A stretch of 14,670 nucleotides of DNA, taken from contig JAHAZL010000073.1 in NCBI GenBank assembly GCA_018384055.1, positions 1 through 14,670 of the forward strand. Direction: 5' to 3'. Shown here one piece after another: positions 6,858 through 14,045 of this stretch. Source of the DNA: Treponema sp. GTDB lineage: Bacteria > Spirochaetota > Spirochaetia > Treponematales > Treponemataceae. The translations under genes and the position numbers were made by a program. The notes beneath the pieces are model-generated. The model was not told the DNA's origin, ran no database searches, and was given only the letters and a program-made list of their open reading frames with translations. Numbering within the stretch: the first letter of the stretch is position 1; each line of letters opens with the position of its first letter.

Positions 6858-7427
6858 TTAGTTTGCTGCTGCCGCAATTGTAAGGCCTATGATGCCACCG
6901 ATGATTGCTCCTGCAGCAAGAGATGCCCCGTCAATTTCTGCATGGACAGGTCTTACTTCCACTTCTTCAACTACTGTCACTGGAGCTGGTACAGTTTTAA
7001 CTACTTCTACCTTTTTTACCACTGTAGTAGGTCTGCATGCTGGCTTTGGATGTACGTGTTTTGCAACAGGTGCCGGCTTACATTCTGGCTTTGGTGCTTT
7101 TGGACCTTCCTGTTTGACTACTGGTCTTGATTCATGTTTTGGACCTTCATGCTTTACAACATGCCTTCTTCTGTTGTCATGTTTCTTCCTGTGGCTGATT
7201 TCCTTCTTTGGAGCTGGTTTTGCATCAGGTCTTGCATGGTGATTTGAAGCAACCTTCTTTGGCTGTTCCTTTACAGTTTTTGTAGTAGTTGTTGTCTTTA
7301 CAGTTGTGGTTGTTACTGTCTTTCCCTGTGGATTATTGTGGTGACCATTTGCAGGCTTTGCAAATGCCGAAGCTGTTCCGAGGGCAATGATTGATGCGAT
7401 TGCTATTGTCTTTACTGTTGTTTTCAT
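6858..7427 (-). CDS. Secreted low-complexity His/Lys/Pro/Thr/Val-rich protein with glycine-zipper C-terminus
   Basis: I do not recognise a named family. The 189 residues are in three zones. Residues 1-23 are a clear signal peptide (MKTTVKTIAIASIIALGTAS then AFA). Residues 24-165 are low complexity: threonine-rich VTTTTVKTTTTTKTVK, then basic His-rich HRKKHDNRRRHVVKHEGPKH, then degenerate repeats PKPECKPAP and PKPACRP holding the only two cysteines, then alternating Val/Glu. The tail from about 167 has GASLAAGAIIGGIIG, a glycine-zipper-like hydrophobic helix that ends in alanines. AGGAG lies six bases before the ATG. This suggests an exported protein with an extended, positively charged, possibly metal- or peptidoglycan-contacting middle and a C-terminal membrane or oligomerising helix; that is inference. 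It is a single-gene unit with its own terminator. Confidence 0.8.
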   Translation of the reverse strand: MKTTVKTIAIASIIALGTASAFAKPANGHHNNPQGKTVTTTTVKTTTTTKTVKEQPKKVASNHHARPDAKPAPKKEISHRKKHDNRRRHVVKHEGPKHESRPVVKQEGPKAPKPECKPAPVAKHVHPKPACRPTTVVKKVEVVKTVPAPVTVVEEVEVRPVHAEIDGASLAAGAIIGGIIGLTIAAAAN

Positions 7428-7571
7428 AGTTTTCTCCTTGAATTGCAGGTCTTGGATTTGTTTTTACCCTGCTCTTCATCTTTATGATTAAACTATACAT
7501 CAATAGCTTTCTGGAGTATTTAGAGGGTACTTAGATTAAAATTATAGATTTCTAAGAATTGAAGATATTTT

Positions 7572-8297
7572 TTATAAACCAAGTTCACGGATCTTTTCGT
7601 CGGAGAGTTCAAAGTGCTGGTAGTCCTTGCAGGAAGTCCAGTCACCGCCCCATTCAAATCCGTGCTCCGCAAAAAGCCTGCAGCATAAATCATTTCCCGT
7701 AAGCTTGTGTGGAAAGTCCCTATTGCGGTCCACATATTCCGTTGCCGTTGCAGGTTCAACATTTGTCCTTCCATTCACTTCCTTTATGTAAGGATTGTAA
7801 AGGGGGTTGATGTCTACAGCTACACCAAGACCGTGCTTTGAAACCTTTGTGGTAAAGGAAATGAACCTGAAGTTGAAGCTGGAAGAATTGTTGTCCCTCA
7901 TGGAACTTTCGTCGTCAGCATCATACTCGTCTATGAGGCGCATTTTTTCAATCTGATATTTATTGCTGTAAAGGACACGGAAAATTTCAAGAAGGTCTTC
8001 TGCTATGATTTTGTTGCAAATCATCTCCCCTTCGTGAACCTTTCCGTCAAATCCAATATGAAGAATGTGAAGGTAACGAAGGTCTTCCCTTTCTACAGTG
8101 CAATCTGCCTTGTAGGATTTCCCCTCCATGGATTTAAATATGTCGTCGGGAATTTCCATTGAGTAAAAGGAATCCTTGAATCCCATTCGTTCACCTCTGG
8201 TATTGAATCCGTTACAAAAAACAAAGGTTGCGCAGAATGCCATGTAGACAACCGCCACAACCTTTCGCCTGTTTTCTACAAAATTTCCGTAGTCCAA
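7572..8297 (-). CDS. M15 family D-alanyl-D-alanine carboxypeptidase-like peptidase
   Basis: This zinc peptidase is predicted to trim the terminal D-Ala or another bond of cell-wall peptide outside the cytoplasm. Of 241 residues, 10-30 (RRKVVAVVYMAFCATFVFCN) form an N-terminal signal or anchor helix. The catalytic half has DNNSSSFNFR (135-144), the metal-site motif SKHGLGVAVDINPL with His155 and Asp162, then FEWGGDW and YQHFEL with His228. These match the M15 VanY/M15_4-type layout HxxxxAxD ... WxH. The start is TTG, directly after the stop of the DUF1846 gene (TAATTG), with AAGAAGAG upstream; the alternative ATG at residue 19 would cut the basic head off the signal sequence, so I prefer TTG. 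It is translationally coupled to, and depends on, the upstream gene's promoter. No terminator is obvious downstream. Confidence 0.85.
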   Translation of the reverse strand: MDYGNFVENRRKVVAVVYMAFCATFVFCNGFNTRGERMGFKDSFYSMEIPDDIFKSMEGKSYKADCTVEREDLRYLHILHIGFDGKVHEGEMICNKIIAEDLLEIFRVLYSNKYQIEKMRLIDEYDADDESSMRDNNSSSFNFRFISFTTKVSKHGLGVAVDINPLYNPYIKEVNGRTNVEPATATEYVDRNRDFPHKLTGNDLCCRLFAEHGFEWGGDWTSCKDYQHFELSDEKIRELGL

Positions 8298-9770
8298 TTA
8301 TATCGTGCTCTTCTTGAGGACTGGTTCACAGGTAACATCAACGCCAAGCTTCTTGAAGATTTTTCTGTCAACTTCGCTGAGCATTACTGTAGTATGAACC
8401 TGACATCCCTTGAACATTGGAAGAACTTCAATTGCCTTTTTACAGTTTTCATCATTCTTTGAAAGCATTGCAAGGGCAACCAGAACTTCGTCAGTATGAA
8501 GTCTTGGATTCTTTCCACGCAGATATTCAACCTTCATGTTCTGAATAGGTTCAATCATATCGGACGGAATGAGCTTTACGCTGTGGTCGATTCCTGCAAG
8601 ATGTTTTGTTGCATTGAGAATGAGGGCAGCACTCGTTCCAAGAAGGCTTGAAGTTTCAGATGTTATTATCGTTCCGTCTGCAAGTTCCATTGCCGCTGCA
8701 GGAACTCCAGATTTGTGACCGCGTTCAATTGCTGCTGCAGTAACGGCCCTGTCCTTTGTGGTGATTCCAGACTGCTGCATGAGAAGCTCGATTTTCTGAA
8801 CTTCATTTTCAGAGCCTTTGCCATCTGCAAGGTTATTGAGGGCTGTGTAGTATCTTCTGATGATTTCCTGATTGCTTGCGTAGCGGCATGCTTCATCGTC
8901 AAAGATACAGTTTCCTGCCATGTTAACACCCATGTCTGTTGGAGACTTGTATGGATTGTTGCCGAAGATTCCCTTGAAGATTGCATCAAGAACAGGATAG
9001 ATTTCAATGTCGCGGTTGTAGTTTACGGTTGTAACGCCGTAAGCTTCAAGGTGCCATGGGTCAATCATGTTAACGTCGTTCAAGTCTGCAGTAGCTGCTT
9101 CGTATGCAATGTTTACAGGATGCTTCAATGGAATGTTCCAGATTGGAAATGTCTCGAACTTAGCATAGCCTGCCTTAACGCCGCGCTTGTTTTCCTGATA
9201 GAGCTGGCTCAAGCAAGTTGCCATTTTTCCAGATCCTGGTCCTGGTGCCGTAACAACAACCAGTGGACGGGATGTTTCAATGTATTCGTTCTTGCCGTAA
9301 CCTTCGTCACTGCAGATGAGGTTTACATTTGAAGGATAACCAGGAATTACATAGTGAACATAAGTCTTTATGTTCATCTTCTCAAGCTTTGTACGGAAAA
9401 TGTCTGCCGCTGTCTGTCCTGAATAATGTGTAATGCAGACGCTGCCTACCATAAGGCCATGGTTCTTGAATTCCTGTCTAAGGCGGAGTACATCCATGTC
9501 GTAAGTAATGCCAAGGTCACCGCGAACCTTGTTTTTTTCGATATCAACTGCACTGATTACGATTACGATTTCAGCAACATCAGAAAGCTGCATGAGCATC
9601 TTGAGTTTGCTGTCTGGCTGAAATCCCGGAAGAACGCGGGATGCATGGTAGTCGTCAAAAAGCTTGCCACCGAATTCAAGGTAAAGCTTGTCTCCAAATT
9701 TAGAAATTCTTTCCTTAATGTGTTCTGACTGAATCTTCAGATACTTGTCGTTGTCAAATCCGTTTTTCAT
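8298..9770 (-). CDS. DUF1846 (UPF0371) family protein
   Basis: This 490-residue cytoplasmic protein has the full length usual for DUF1846. Recognisable stretches in order are LEFGGKLFDDYHASRVLPGF (31-50), near-invariant in the family, RGDLGITYDMDVLRLR, YSGQTAADIF, and VVVTAPGPGSGKMATCLSQ (171-189), a P-loop-like glycine/lysine turn. Then come IWNIPLKHPVNIAYEAATAD, GNNPYKSPTDMGVNMAG and near the end EVLVALAMLSKNDENC. The biochemical role of the family is not established to my knowledge; the GPGSGK turn suggests nucleotide or phosphate binding. It is the first gene of a two-gene unit with the M15 peptidase. There is no Shine-Dalgarno sequence, and a promoter sits almost on the ATG (see 9781-9809). 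Confidence 0.93.
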   Translation of the reverse strand: MKNGFDNDKYLKIQSEHIKERISKFGDKLYLEFGGKLFDDYHASRVLPGFQPDSKLKMLMQLSDVAEIVIVISAVDIEKNKVRGDLGITYDMDVLRLRQEFKNHGLMVGSVCITHYSGQTAADIFRTKLEKMNIKTYVHYVIPGYPSNVNLICSDEGYGKNEYIETSRPLVVVTAPGPGSGKMATCLSQLYQENKRGVKAGYAKFETFPIWNIPLKHPVNIAYEAATADLNDVNMIDPWHLEAYGVTTVNYNRDIEIYPVLDAIFKGIFGNNPYKSPTDMGVNMAGNCIFDDEACRYASNQEIIRRYYTALNNLADGKGSENEVQKIELLMQQSGITTKDRAVTAAAIERGHKSGVPAAAMELADGTIITSETSSLLGTSAALILNATKHLAGIDHSVKLIPSDMIEPIQNMKVEYLRGKNPRLHTDEVLVALAMLSKNDENCKKAIEVLPMFKGCQVHTTVMLSEVDRKIFKKLGVDVTCEPVLKKSTI

Positions 9771-9780
9771 ACGGGATTAA

Positions 9781-9809
9781 ATATTATCACCTTGGGCTTT
9801 TTTTTTCAA
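9781..9809 (-). promoter_or_regulatory. Promoter of the DUF1846-M15 unit
   Basis: On the minus strand TTGAAA (9809-9804) and TAATAT (9786-9781) are separated by 17 bases. The predicted start near 9774 leaves only about four bases before the ATG at 9770. An inverted repeat GACAAA-ATCA-TTTGTC at 9824-9839 lies just upstream and could be an operator. Confidence 0.55.
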
Positions 9810-9901
9810 TGAAATGGAGAATGGACAAAATCATTTGTCTATGACAACCATACTATCGCTGCACTTTCGCCCGCAATTTGTCGGAGTAATTCGTGTACCC
9901 C

Positions 9902-9952
9902 CGTCATTGCCAGCAGGGCCCTTTATGACAGACAGGTAAAGTAATCCACAGG
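9902..9952 (+). repeat. Degenerate copy of the CGTCATTGC...AATCCAC dispersed repeat
   Basis: CGTCATTGCCAGCAGGGCCC at 9902-9921, then TTATGACAGACAGG and GTAATCCACAGG at 9941-9952. Its ends match the repeat at 711-810 (CGTCATTGC and AATCCAC-GG), while the middle is different. It lies between the metQ-like terminator and the DUF1846 promoter. Confidence 0.5.
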
Positions 9953-9953
9953 C

Positions 9954-9988
9954 ATAAAAAAAGACCGGAACAATCAAGCACCGGTCTT
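9954..9988 (-). terminator. Rho-independent terminator of the MetQ-like gene
   Basis: Read leftward, AAGACCGG (9988-9981) pairs perfectly with CCGGTCTT (9968-9961) across a 12-base loop and is followed by TTTTT. It lies 26 bases past the stop at 10014. Confidence 0.92.
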
Positions 9989-10013
9989 CCTATCAGTAAT
10001 GTTATGGTTTGAA

Positions 10014-10793
10014 TTAGAATACTGTTACAACTTCACCATTAGGATACTTTTCTGCAACATAATCCTTGATCTTCTGACTCTGGAGAACCTTAACGAGTGC
10101 CTTGATTGCTTCATCGTTCTGGCGTCCTTCCTTTACTGCAACAATGTTTACATAAGGAGATTCCTTACCTTCTACGAAAAGTCCGTCCTTTGTTGCAGAA
10201 AGGCCCGCAGGGATTGCATAGTTTCCGTTGATTACAGCTGCATCAACATCTGCAAGAACACGTGGAAGTGAAGCTGCTTCAATTTCCTTGAACTTGAGCT
10301 TTCTTGGGTTCTTCTTGATGTCGAGAACTGTTGCTGTGATTCCAGCTGCCTTGTCCAGTTCAATGAGTCCTGCTGCCTGAAGAAGGAGAAGTGCACGGCC
10401 TTCGTTTGTTGGGTCATTTGGAATTGCAACTGTTGCCTTCTTCTTGAGGTCTGCAATTGACTTTACCTTCTTTGAGTAGAGGGCAATTGGTTCAACATGG
10501 ATGCCGCCTGCATTTGTAAGATGGAATCCTCTTTCCTTGTTGAATGATTCAAGGTATGGAAGATGCTGGAAGAAGTTTGCATCGATTTCTCCAGATTCAA
10601 GAGCTTCGTTTGGAATAACGTAGTCTGTGAAATCTACTACGACGAGATCGATTCCCTCTGCCTTAAGATCATCCTTAATAAGATTAAGGAATGCTGCGTG
10701 TGGCTCTGGAGTTGCTCCTACCTTGAGTTTTGTCTGTGCAAAAAGTGCTGTTGCAGCAAGAAGCGCTGCTGCCAAAGTAATAATTTTCTTCAT
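10014..10793 (-). CDS. MetQ/NlpA-type ABC transporter substrate-binding protein (soluble, no lipobox)
   Basis: This family binds methionine or related compounds for the MetNI ABC importer. The 259 residues include a signal peptide (MKKIITLAAALLAATALFA, cleavage before Gln20) with no cysteine, so unlike most MetQ proteins it is not a lipoprotein. Family signatures: LKVGATPEPHA (23-33), DFTDYVIPNEALESGEIDAN, FFQHLPYL, then IALYSKKVKSIADLKK, VAIPNDPTNEGRALLLLQ, and AAVINGNYAIPAGL. GAGAGGA lies about seven bases before the ATG. There are no metN or metI genes next to it, so its permease must be elsewhere; methionine specificity is inferred only from the family, and I see no SAM- or T-box-like leader. 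It is a single-gene unit with a terminator. A TATAAT on the minus strand at 10863-10858 may be its -10, giving a leader of about 58 bases. Confidence 0.88.
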   Translation of the reverse strand: MKKIITLAAALLAATALFAQTKLKVGATPEPHAAFLNLIKDDLKAEGIDLVVVDFTDYVIPNEALESGEIDANFFQHLPYLESFNKERGFHLTNAGGIHVEPIALYSKKVKSIADLKKKATVAIPNDPTNEGRALLLLQAAGLIELDKAAGITATVLDIKKNPRKLKFKEIEAASLPRVLADVDAAVINGNYAIPAGLSATKDGLFVEGKESPYVNIVAVKEGRQNDEAIKALVKVLQSQKIKDYVAEKYPNGEVVTVF

Positions 10794-10902
10794 TGTTTTT
10801 TCCTCTCTTTTCTAAAAGATATCTGCATCATAGTGAATTCCCGTGGCTTTGTAAAATATTATATTGATATGCTTTGTTATAGGATTTAACTATATGGACC
10901 CT

Positions 10903-10973
10903 GGGCGAAAGCATTTGTTTATTAGTAGCCTTGAGTTTTAGTAACTTTCGCCCCAAGAAGTGCCCTGCACTTC
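10903..10973. other. Structured spacer between the metQ-like and lipoprotein genes
   Basis: GGGCGAAAG (10903-10911) and CTTTCGCCC (10945-10953) are perfect inverted copies 33 bases apart, followed at once by a tight hairpin GAAGTGC-CCT-GCACTTC (10957-10973). A third copy of CTTTCGCCC lies on the other side of the metQ-like gene at 9863-9871. There is no T run, so these are not simple terminators. Confidence 0.5.
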
Positions 10974-11038
10974 CTGAACATGCGGGGACAGACAAAAAAT
11001 GTGAGTTCAACTCTGTATTTTTGGCATTTTGAATTTTT

Positions 11039-11044
11039 TATACT
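11039..11044 (+). promoter_or_regulatory. Candidate -10 box (TATACT) of the lipoprotein gene
   Basis: TATACT followed by GT, the same octamer as before the 4471 gene, lies 30 bases before the ATG at 11075. That leaves a leader of about 24 bases carrying AGGAG. No convincing -35 is seen at the right spacing. Confidence 0.4.
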
Positions 11045-11074
11045 GTAAAAACCTCAGATTCCATAGGAGTTAAT

Positions 11075-11551
11075 ATGAAAAAATTCTTCAAATCATTGTT
11101 TGTCGTTTTAACAATCGCACTGGTTATGCCTATTCTTTCTTGTTCTAGTGATACAGCCGGAGATCCAATTCTTTTAGGAAGCAACAATTCAAGCTGGTAC
11201 ATGCATTATTTTTTTGCTGAATATGGATCGAACTGTGCAATGATACGCAGTCCCGAAAATTCTATTGTCGCAATTTTGTCTACTACAGAACCAGGAAAAG
11301 GCGGAGACTTACACAACGGCAGCTTTGTCCAGCTTACAAAAACTGCAAGTGGAAACTCTTACACTTTTAAAGGTTCAAAGAACGGAACTATATATGAAGT
11401 TAGGGGACAGCTTTCAAAGGTTTCAAACGGAACAACAAACGACTCCTTTACCATTGAGTATTCCAGCGAAGCAATGGAAAGCCTGGGCTTTAGTGCAGGA
11501 AAATCAATCCAGCATTGGACAGAATTAAATAAAGGTGACTTTATTTATTGA
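11075..11551 (+). CDS. Small lipoprotein of unknown function
   Basis: The 158-residue protein has a basic N-terminus (MKKFFKSLF), a hydrophobic core and a lipobox PILSC with Cys23 as the lipid-modified residue, followed by serines and aspartate, so export and membrane anchoring are well supported. The mature part (about 136 residues) is rich in Ser, Thr, Asn and Gly with alternating hydrophobics such as YTFKGSKNGTIYEVRGQLSK, which suggests a small beta-sandwich or barrel. I recognise no family. AGGAG lies six bases before the ATG. It is followed by its own terminator and appears monocistronic. The kinase gene starts 93 bases later in the same direction, so a sensory partnership is possible but unsupported. 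Confidence 0.8.
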   Translation: MKKFFKSLFVVLTIALVMPILSCSSDTAGDPILLGSNNSSWYMHYFFAEYGSNCAMIRSPENSIVAILSTTEPGKGGDLHNGSFVQLTKTASGNSYTFKGSKNGTIYEVRGQLSKVSNGTTNDSFTIEYSSEAMESLGFSAGKSIQHWTELNKGDFIY

Positions 11552-11596
11552 AAAATCACTTAAGATTTCAGAAACAGTTTTAAAGTCTTAGAATTT

Positions 11597-11630
11597 TTCC
11601 CGGTTTTCTTTTGGGAATCGGGAATTTTTT
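11597..11630 (+). terminator. Rho-independent terminator after the lipoprotein gene
   Basis: TTCCCG (11597-11602) pairs with CGGGAA (11619-11624), followed by six T (11625-11630). The T run merges into TATAGA at 11630-11635, the likely -10 of the next gene, whose ATG is only ten bases further on. Confidence 0.72.
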
Positions 11631-11644
11631 ATAGAATTGCGGCA

Positions 11645-13183
11645 ATGAAAAGCTATTCATTTATATTTCTGCTGTTTTTTTCAGCCTCTCTTTTTGCACT
11701 GAATGAAAAAAGCATTATTCACGGAACTGCAGTAACTTCCGACGGCCAGTGGAATGCTGTCAGCGTTTTGAACGATGATGTTCATGATTTAGACAACAGG
11801 GAAAGCATCTGGGTTTACCGCTCCAATGCTCACTGGGATTTTCCTTTCTGCCTGATTTCCTTCAGATCCCAAAAAGGATGGTCAATTCCTTCGGTCTGCT
11901 ATGACAAGAAAGCCGATTCTTTTATTGTCTATCACAATTGCTGGACCTGGGAAAACAAAAACGGCGGATTATTTGAATTCCCACGTGTGAATGGAAAATT
12001 TGAACCGGTGAATTTTCAGCATTCTGAAACCAGTTCTGATTTGGGAACGGCAATGCTTTTAAGCAATGACTGTGGAGTTTTTCTTGCAGGCCTTTATGGA
12101 AAATGGAGCGACGAAGAAAACCGGAATACAAAAATTTTCAGGCTTAAAAGAAAAGACGGGCATCTGGAACTTAGTGAAATCGATTCCATGAAGAATCTGG
12201 AATTTGCACATATTGACTGGAGAAACCGCAAGTTCACAATGGACGACCAGACTTTCAGGGAAGTGATTTTTTCAACTTCCAATGGAATTGTTGCCCTGGA
12301 CAAAAACGAAAGGGACTGGTGGTACTTTGACTGCAATTCTGAAAAGCTAAAAAAATTCAATTCAAAAGAAGACGCACTTTCATACTCAAAAAATTCTACA
12401 CAAAACCAGAATGTAAAAATCTGGCAAATCATTGCTCTTGCTTCATCTGTGATTCTGATTTTAATTCTTGCCTTTGCAGTAATTTATCTTTTGAAAAAAA
12501 ACAGGCAGAAATAATCATCGGCCACAAAAGAAAAAAATCAATTCATATTCTCAATCCAGGAAAAAGAACGTGCAAAAATCAGCCGTGACATTCACGATTC
12601 AGTCATCCAGGACATCCGGGTAATTCGCCTGGAAACTGAAAATCTCAAGGTTTTCGACGAAAGCAGAAATTTACAGAACAAGTTAGAAGACATTGCAACG
12701 GATTGCATCGTTAAGCTCAGGAATATCTGCTACAACCTTGCGCCTGCCGAACTGATGATTCACTCAGAAGAGAATTCCTCAAAGCTGGAACTTCTTTCCA
12801 TCATCAACAGCCTTGCCCAGCAGTTTTCATCCCGGACTCACATCCCATGCTCGGTTGGCGTTGAAAATGATTTTGAATATCCTGTTTTTGAAAAGGAAGT
12901 CACACAGAATCTTTTCAGGATAATTCAGGAATCCCTGACAAACATAGAAAAACATTCCTACGCGACCCAAACTTCAATCTTCATAAAAAGGGAAAATGAA
13001 AAAACCGTAATATACATTACAGACGACGGAATCGGATGTTCCGAAGACATTATAAAATCAAGCCTTAAAAGCAGGGAACATCTTGGACTTCGTTCAATGA
13101 AAGACAGAATGGAATTGATTGGCGGAAAAATTGATTTCATTTCAAATCAGGATGACGGAATGGAAGTCAGATTGGAAATATGA
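11645..13183 (+). pseudogene. Sensor histidine kinase (HisKA_3 type) split by an in-frame UAA at codon 290
   Basis: One frame runs from ATG 11645 to TGA 13183 with a single internal TAA at 12512-12514. The first part (289 residues) has a signal-like helix (SFIFLLFFSASLFA), an extracytoplasmic domain rich in aromatic residues of no recognised family (about 20-255), and a transmembrane helix IIALASSVILILILAFAVIY (about 261-280) ending KKNRQK. After the stop the frame continues with EKERAKISRDIHDSVIQDIR, the phosphoacceptor box with His317, then the HATPase_c domain: N-box FRIIQESLTNIEKHS, G1 box ITDDGIG, and GLRSMKDRMELIGGKI. Linker, H-box and ATPase are well preserved, so the stop is a point change. 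The cytoplasmic piece could restart at ATG 12755 but would lack the histidine. The stop overlaps the regulator start (ATGA). It belongs to the NarX/DesK-like group partnering LuxR-type regulators. It may be a pseudogene, readthrough or error. Confidence 0.87.
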
Positions 13184-13800
13184 AAAACGTTTTATACATT
13201 ATTGATGATCACAACATGGTCAGAAATGGATTGAAAAGCTATCTTGAAAGTCATACGGAATGGAAAGTCATAAAGTATTTTGACAACAGCAGAGACTGCC
13301 TTTCCTTCCTGGAAAAACTTCCTGCTGAAGATGAAATTTTTCCTGAAATATTGATTGTTGATGTTCAGCTTATGGGAGAAAATGGATTTCAGCTTGTAAG
13401 GGAAATTTCAAAAAATTTTCCTCAGATAAAATGCGTCATGTATTCCATGTATGACACGGCTGGCTTCATTCTTCAGGCAAAAGATTCCGGTGCAAAAGCG
13501 TACATTTCAAAAATTGCAAAAGAAGAAGAACTGGTTCATTGCCTTGAACTTGTACAGAGGGGACAGACCTATCTTGAAGACCACATGATTCAGACCCAGA
13601 ACAAAATCAGTTCAATCGTAACCATGCTTTCAAAACAGGAAAAAAATATTTTCGAAGCCATTCTGCAGGGAAAATCAAATCAGCAGATCTGCGATGAACT
13701 TTTTCTTAGCAATAGAACTATAGAAAATTACACAAGCCGCCTTTACTCAAAGATCAGCGTCAAGGACAGGGAAGAACTTATAAAAAAATACAGCAAATAG
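13180..13800 (+). CDS. LuxR/NarL-family two-component response regulator
   Basis: The 206-residue protein has an N-terminal receiver domain: acidic pair Asp9-Asp10 in LYIIDDHNMVR, phosphoacceptor Asp61 in ILIVDVQLMGENGFQL, the switch serine in CVMYSMYD, and the lysine of GAKAYISKIAKEEELVHCL. A LuxR-type helix-turn-helix follows at about 145-206: LSKQEKNIFEAILQGKSNQQ then ICDELFLSNRTIENYTSRLY and SKISVKDREELI. It acts in the cytoplasm as a DNA-binding regulator phosphorylated by the kinase encoded just upstream. Its ATG overlaps the kinase TGA by the ATGA arrangement, so translation is coupled and it may be strongly affected by the UAA in the kinase message. The sequence is intact with every key residue present. 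Target genes are unknown; debris of glucan-hydrolase and GGDEF genes follows directly. Confidence 0.93.
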   Translation: MKNVLYIIDDHNMVRNGLKSYLESHTEWKVIKYFDNSRDCLSFLEKLPAEDEIFPEILIVDVQLMGENGFQLVREISKNFPQIKCVMYSMYDTAGFILQAKDSGAKAYISKIAKEEELVHCLELVQRGQTYLEDHMIQTQNKISSIVTMLSKQEKNIFEAILQGKSNQQICDELFLSNRTIENYTSRLYSKISVKDREELIKKYSK

Positions 13801-14045
13801 GAATAAAAATGAACTTCTTGAAGAAATCTGGAAACAAATTTCAAAGGCATTCAACAATTCCTATTGTCATTGGAGAAACCGGCGCCTTACAGGATAAAAT
13901 AGAAAAATCCAAAAGAATCAAATGGATTTCAAGTCTTGCAGAAATAACTTCAAGCTACGGAATGCCCTTGATTTACTGGGACATTTATACAGATTCTGAA
14001 CAATTCGGACAAATTGACCGCCAGAATCTTTCAATCAGGGACGCA
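13801..14045 (+). pseudogene. Remnant of a GH5 glycoside hydrolase gene (two shards joined by a deletion)
   Basis: Two pieces of one enzyme type in different frames. Starting just after the regulator stop, a short frame reads NKNELLEEIWKQISKAFN (about 13803-13850), like the GH5 segment before the first catalytic Glu (ELWKQIAxxF). It passes into another frame reading TIPIVIGETGAL (from about 13854) with the nucleophile Glu, then WISSLAEITSSYGMPLIYWD and FGQIDRQNLSIRDAL, which is the GH5 C-terminal barrel end. The roughly 100-plus residues that should lie between, including the NEP acid/base motif, are gone, as is everything before. The second frame opens at an accidental ATG (13809) and runs out at 14081. 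This is a different gene from the GH5 gene at 4895-6601: IGETGA here, CNEFGVD there. Confidence 0.72.

Noticed and set aside
6889..7242. 117-residue plus-strand ORF rich in Thr/Gly/Phe/Cys
   Set aside because: Antisense of the low-complexity His/Lys/Pro/Thr-rich secreted protein; its composition simply mirrors that gene.
8715..9332. 205-residue plus-strand ORF
   Set aside because: Antisense shadow of the DUF1846 gene, which has full family similarity on the other strand.
10794..10900. SAM riboswitch or T-box before the metQ-like gene
   Set aside because: The leader is short and AT-rich, with no conserved core or terminator/antiterminator pair.
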